Origin: Paenisporosarcina antarctica
GTDB taxonomy: Bacteria > Bacillota > Bacilli > Bacillales_A > Planococcaceae
Assembly (NCBI RefSeq): GCF_004367585.1
Contig: NZ_CP038015.1
Coordinates: 567,001 to 631,000, forward strand
Direction: 5' to 3'
DNA: 64,000 bases
Shown here: positions 61,940-64,000 of the stretch, one piece after another
Numbering within the stretch: the first letter of the stretch is position 1
Layout of the letters: each line of letters begins with the position of its first letter
The notes under the pieces: generated by a model
What the model saw: only the letters and a program-made list of their open reading frames with translations
Database searches by the model: none
Told to the model about the DNA's origin: nothing
Position numbers and translations under genes: made by a program

Positions 61940-62566
61940 ATGTTAAACAACCAAGGGTTTGACTTATGGGCAAATGAATATGATAGAACTGTACAAGTAA
62001 GTGAAGAGAATAATTTGTATCCTTTTGCTGGATACAAAAATATTTTAAACGTTATTTTTAATGAAGCTATGCAAAAACAGCAGTCAAAGGTTTTAGATAT
62101 AGGGTTCGGAACAGGTATTTTAACTAGTAAACTTTATGAAAATGGTCATCAAATAGATGGCTTAGACTTTTCCAAGAAGATGATTGGCTTAGCACAAGAA
62201 AAAATGCCAATGGCAAATTTAATGGAATGGGATATTTCAAATGGTTTACCGGACTATGTTAAAGAAAAAAAGTATGATTCTATCATAAGCACATATACAT
62301 TACACCATTTGACTGATGAAGATAAAGTTATTTTAGTCAAGAGTTTACTACCTTTACTTGCTGATAATGGAAAAATTATAATTGGGGATATTGCTTTCCA
62401 AACAAGAAAGAAACTTGAAATATGCAGAAATACTAGTATTCAGTATTGGGATAATGATGAATTTTATTTTGTATTTGAAGAGATAAACGCATCACTAAAA
62501 AACATATGTACATGTGAATATCATTCTGAATCTCACTGTGGTGGTGTATTAATTATTTCAAAATGA
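61940..62566 (+). CDS. Class I SAM-dependent methyltransferase
   Basis: 208 residues. Motif I VLDIGFGTGILTSKLY, acidic loop IDGLDFSKKMIGLAQ, motif II DSIISTYTLHHLTDEDKVIL and motif III LLADNGKIIIGDIAFQ place it in the Methyltransf_25/11 group (YrrT/UbiE-like). The N-terminal GFDLWANEYDRTV with NNLYPFAGYKNILNVI is common in Bacillus small-molecule methyltransferases. Substrate unknown. AGGAGG precedes the ATG. Confidence 0.88.
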   Translation: MLNNQGFDLWANEYDRTVQVSEENNLYPFAGYKNILNVIFNEAMQKQQSKVLDIGFGTGILTSKLYENGHQIDGLDFSKKMIGLAQEKMPMANLMEWDISNGLPDYVKEKKYDSIISTYTLHHLTDEDKVILVKSLLPLLADNGKIIIGDIAFQTRKKLEICRNTSIQYWDNDEFYFVFEEINASLKNICTCEYHSESHCGGVLIISK

Positions 62567-62662
62567 TATGTATTTTAGTGGAAGAATTAGCTGCCTTTAC
62601 AGGGTAGTTTTTTTATTAAATTAAAGATGTGCGTAAAAATTGATGTTGAGAGGAAGCTTAAA

Positions 62663-63328
62663 TTGAAGAAATATAAAATTATATTATTTGATCTAGATGG
62701 GACTCTTTCAGACCCTAAAGTTGGAATAACTAAATCTGTACAATATGCTCTGCGAAAAATGGATATTGTTGAACCAGATCTAAACAAACTAGAATCCTTT
62801 ATTGGTCCACCTTTGCAAGATTCATTTGCTGAATATTATCATTTCAATCAAGCAAATATTAAAATAGTTATCGACTATTATAGGGAAAGATTCATAGAAA
62901 AAGGGATGTTTGAAAATGAGCTATATGTAAATATTCCTCGTCTATTAGAAAGTTTAAAGCAACAGCAAACAATCTTAGTTGTAGCTACTTCCAAGCCTAC
63001 TGTGTTTGCGGAACAAATTTTAAACTATTTTAAGATTGACCAATATTTTGAACTAGTTGTAGGTAGTAATTTAGACGGAACTCGAACATCAAAAACAGAA
63101 ATCATTCAATACATACTCGATTGTTATAAAGAGTATAAGAAAGAGGATTTTATTATGGTTGGCGATCGTAAACACGATCTTATAGGTGCAAATAATACTG
63201 GTATCGACTCTATTGGAGTAACTTATGGCTTTGGTTCATTGGAGGAGTTGAGTAAAGAAAACCCAACTCATATTGCGAACAGCGTTGAAGAATTAGCGAA
63301 ACTTTTAAAACGGATAATTCTCAAATAA
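62663..63328 (+). CDS. HAD-superfamily phosphatase (phosphoglycolate phosphatase-like)
   Basis: 221 residues from TTG 62663, seven bases after GAGAGGAAG; the frame extends to an ATG at 62627 without a ribosome site. ILFDLDGTLSDPKVGITKSV is motif I with the PGP-type cap start, ESFIGPPLQDSF is in the cap, VVATSKPTVFAEQ is motif II, and FIMVGDRKHDLIGANNTGID is motif IV. The family hydrolyses phosphoglycolate or nucleotide monophosphates. Its position next to the methyltransferase is probably not functional. Confidence 0.88.
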   Translation: MKKYKIILFDLDGTLSDPKVGITKSVQYALRKMDIVEPDLNKLESFIGPPLQDSFAEYYHFNQANIKIVIDYYRERFIEKGMFENELYVNIPRLLESLKQQQTILVVATSKPTVFAEQILNYFKIDQYFELVVGSNLDGTRTSKTEIIQYILDCYKEYKKEDFIMVGDRKHDLIGANNTGIDSIGVTYGFGSLEELSKENPTHIANSVEELAKLLKRIILK

Positions 63329-63409
63329 TTAAATAGGAAATATAGTAGATTTGCTTAATCCAGCGACTAAAAAGATTGATTAAATTAATCAAGAAAGTGG
63401 GCGTCACAT

Positions 63410-64000
63410 TTGTTTAGAAAAGCAAAAAACATATTTTTAATAGGGATGCTAATGTTTTTTTTCACAGCGTGCTCACCGTTAACGAGCACGAAACAAGATT
63501 ATTTCAAAGATAAAGCCTTGGAATCTATTGTTCTTCAAGAGATTGAGAGTGAAGATGGAAATTTAGAGGAAGATGATTTTGCATCTATTAAAACATTGGA
63601 TGCTAGTGGTTCTGGAATCAGTGATATTAACGGAATAGAATCATTAACTTCTCTTAATTACTTAGATGTGTCCGGTAACGATATTGTCGATTTAACACCT
63701 TTACTGACGTTGGAAAAATTATCAGAAGTCCATCTAGGTGACGTATATTTCACAGGTGATATGGATGCACCTGTGTGGAGTGTACCGGAAAAACTTGAGG
63801 AAAAAGGGGTAGAAGTTAATGTTCGCGAGCGACTATCGTTTGATGAACATGATGGACCTTCAGAAGGTGTTTTTTATCGAATTCAAAAAGATAATCAAAC
63901 CGTTTATTTACTCGGATCTATTCATATAGGAGATCAAAGCTTGTATCCGCTTCACAATCAGATTGAAGCGGCATTTGAGGAAGCCGATTATTTAGCTGTT
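63410..64000 (+). CDS. TraB/GumN-family lipoprotein with leucine-rich-repeat-like N-terminus, partial
   Basis: The first 197 residues are in the window; the gene runs off the end. It starts with TTG. A lipoprotein signal (NIFLIGMLMFFFTACSP, lipobox FTAC) is followed by a stretch with leucine-rich-repeat character (ASIKTLDASGSGISDINGIE, SLTSLNYLDVSGNDIVDLTP, LLTLEKLSEVHLGDVYF; about 50-115) and then, from about 155, by the start of a TraB/GumN domain: FYRIQKDNQTVYLLGSIHIG and DQSLYPLHNQIEAAFEEADY. TraB proteins carry a metal-dependent fold with the GSIH motif; their activity is not established in most bacteria. Confidence 0.8.
   Translation, partial: MFRKAKNIFLIGMLMFFFTACSPLTSTKQDYFKDKALESIVLQEIESEDGNLEEDDFASIKTLDASGSGISDINGIESLTSLNYLDVSGNDIVDLTPLLTLEKLSEVHLGDVYFTGDMDAPVWSVPEKLEEKGVEVNVRERLSFDEHDGPSEGVFYRIQKDNQTVYLLGSIHIGDQSLYPLHNQIEAAFEEADYLAV

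Overview
The window reads as chromosome of a low-GC Gram-positive bacterium of the order Bacillales, most likely the Planococcaceae/Caryophanaceae (Sporosarcina, Psychrobacillus or Lysinibacillus-like). The reasons are strong AGGAGG ribosome binding sites, many TTG/GTG starts, a GlcT-type antiterminator beside a PTS gene, CcpA (cre) boxes, lipobox lipoproteins, a Staphylococcus-type class I fructose-bisphosphate aldolase and an HssRS/HrtBA-like heme-stress module. No rRNA, tRNA, CRISPR array or intact insertion sequence was seen. The genus is inference; no marker gene is present.

1-11 kb: glucose-type PTS (partial) with its RNA antiterminator switch, a Cof-type HAD phosphatase, a frameshifted P-loop kinase, an aminotransferase, class I aldolase, a LysM-CAP secreted protein, a laccase-domain (YlmD/PgeF) protein, a MEDS sensory protein and L-lactate dehydrogenase. 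Three relics lie here: a shortened second copy of the end of the HAD gene, the broken kinase, and the remains of a lactate permease directly behind ldh.

11-18 kb: accessory, defence-like stretch. A very AT-rich block carries a complete retron: phosphoribosyltransferase-like effector, small winged-helix protein, an msr-msd RNA bounded by a perfect 15-bp a1/a2 repeat, and a retron reverse transcriptase with NAxxH, YADD and VTG motifs. About 2 kb further on is an 811-residue protein joining a UvrD-type helicase, a PD-(D/E)xK nuclease and a LexA-like S24 peptidase that keeps its Ala-Gly cleavage site and Ser/Lys dyad. These are the two strongest candidates for unusual biology.

18-27 kb: malonate catabolism. 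madLM (transporter) diverges from gntR-mdcH-A-B-C-DE-G, in which the two carboxylyltransferase/decarboxylase subunits are one fused protein. A matching palindrome centred on GTCGAC sits in each promoter region, beside a cre-like site.

27-39 kb: VOC-fold protein, Fsr-like drug exporter, several small membrane proteins, an ABC-2 exporter pair, a UDG-superfamily protein, phosphatidylserine synthase and a lipoprotein.

39-55 kb: sugar uptake. A ChvE/GguAB-type ABC importer under a perfect cre box is followed by a three-component sensor (binding protein, LytS/YesM-type kinase, AraC-type regulator) and another binding lipoprotein. A sulfatase lies 4 kb downstream; between them is a decayed stretch in which a sulfatase fragment is joined to a binding-protein fragment, hinting at an older sulfated-sugar locus.

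55-64 kb: LysE and EamA exporters, the HssSR/HrtBA-like module with a GTTCAT direct-repeat operator, an OsmC protein, a methyltransferase, a HAD phosphatase, and the start of a TraB/GumN lipoprotein preceded by leucine-rich-repeat-like sequence.
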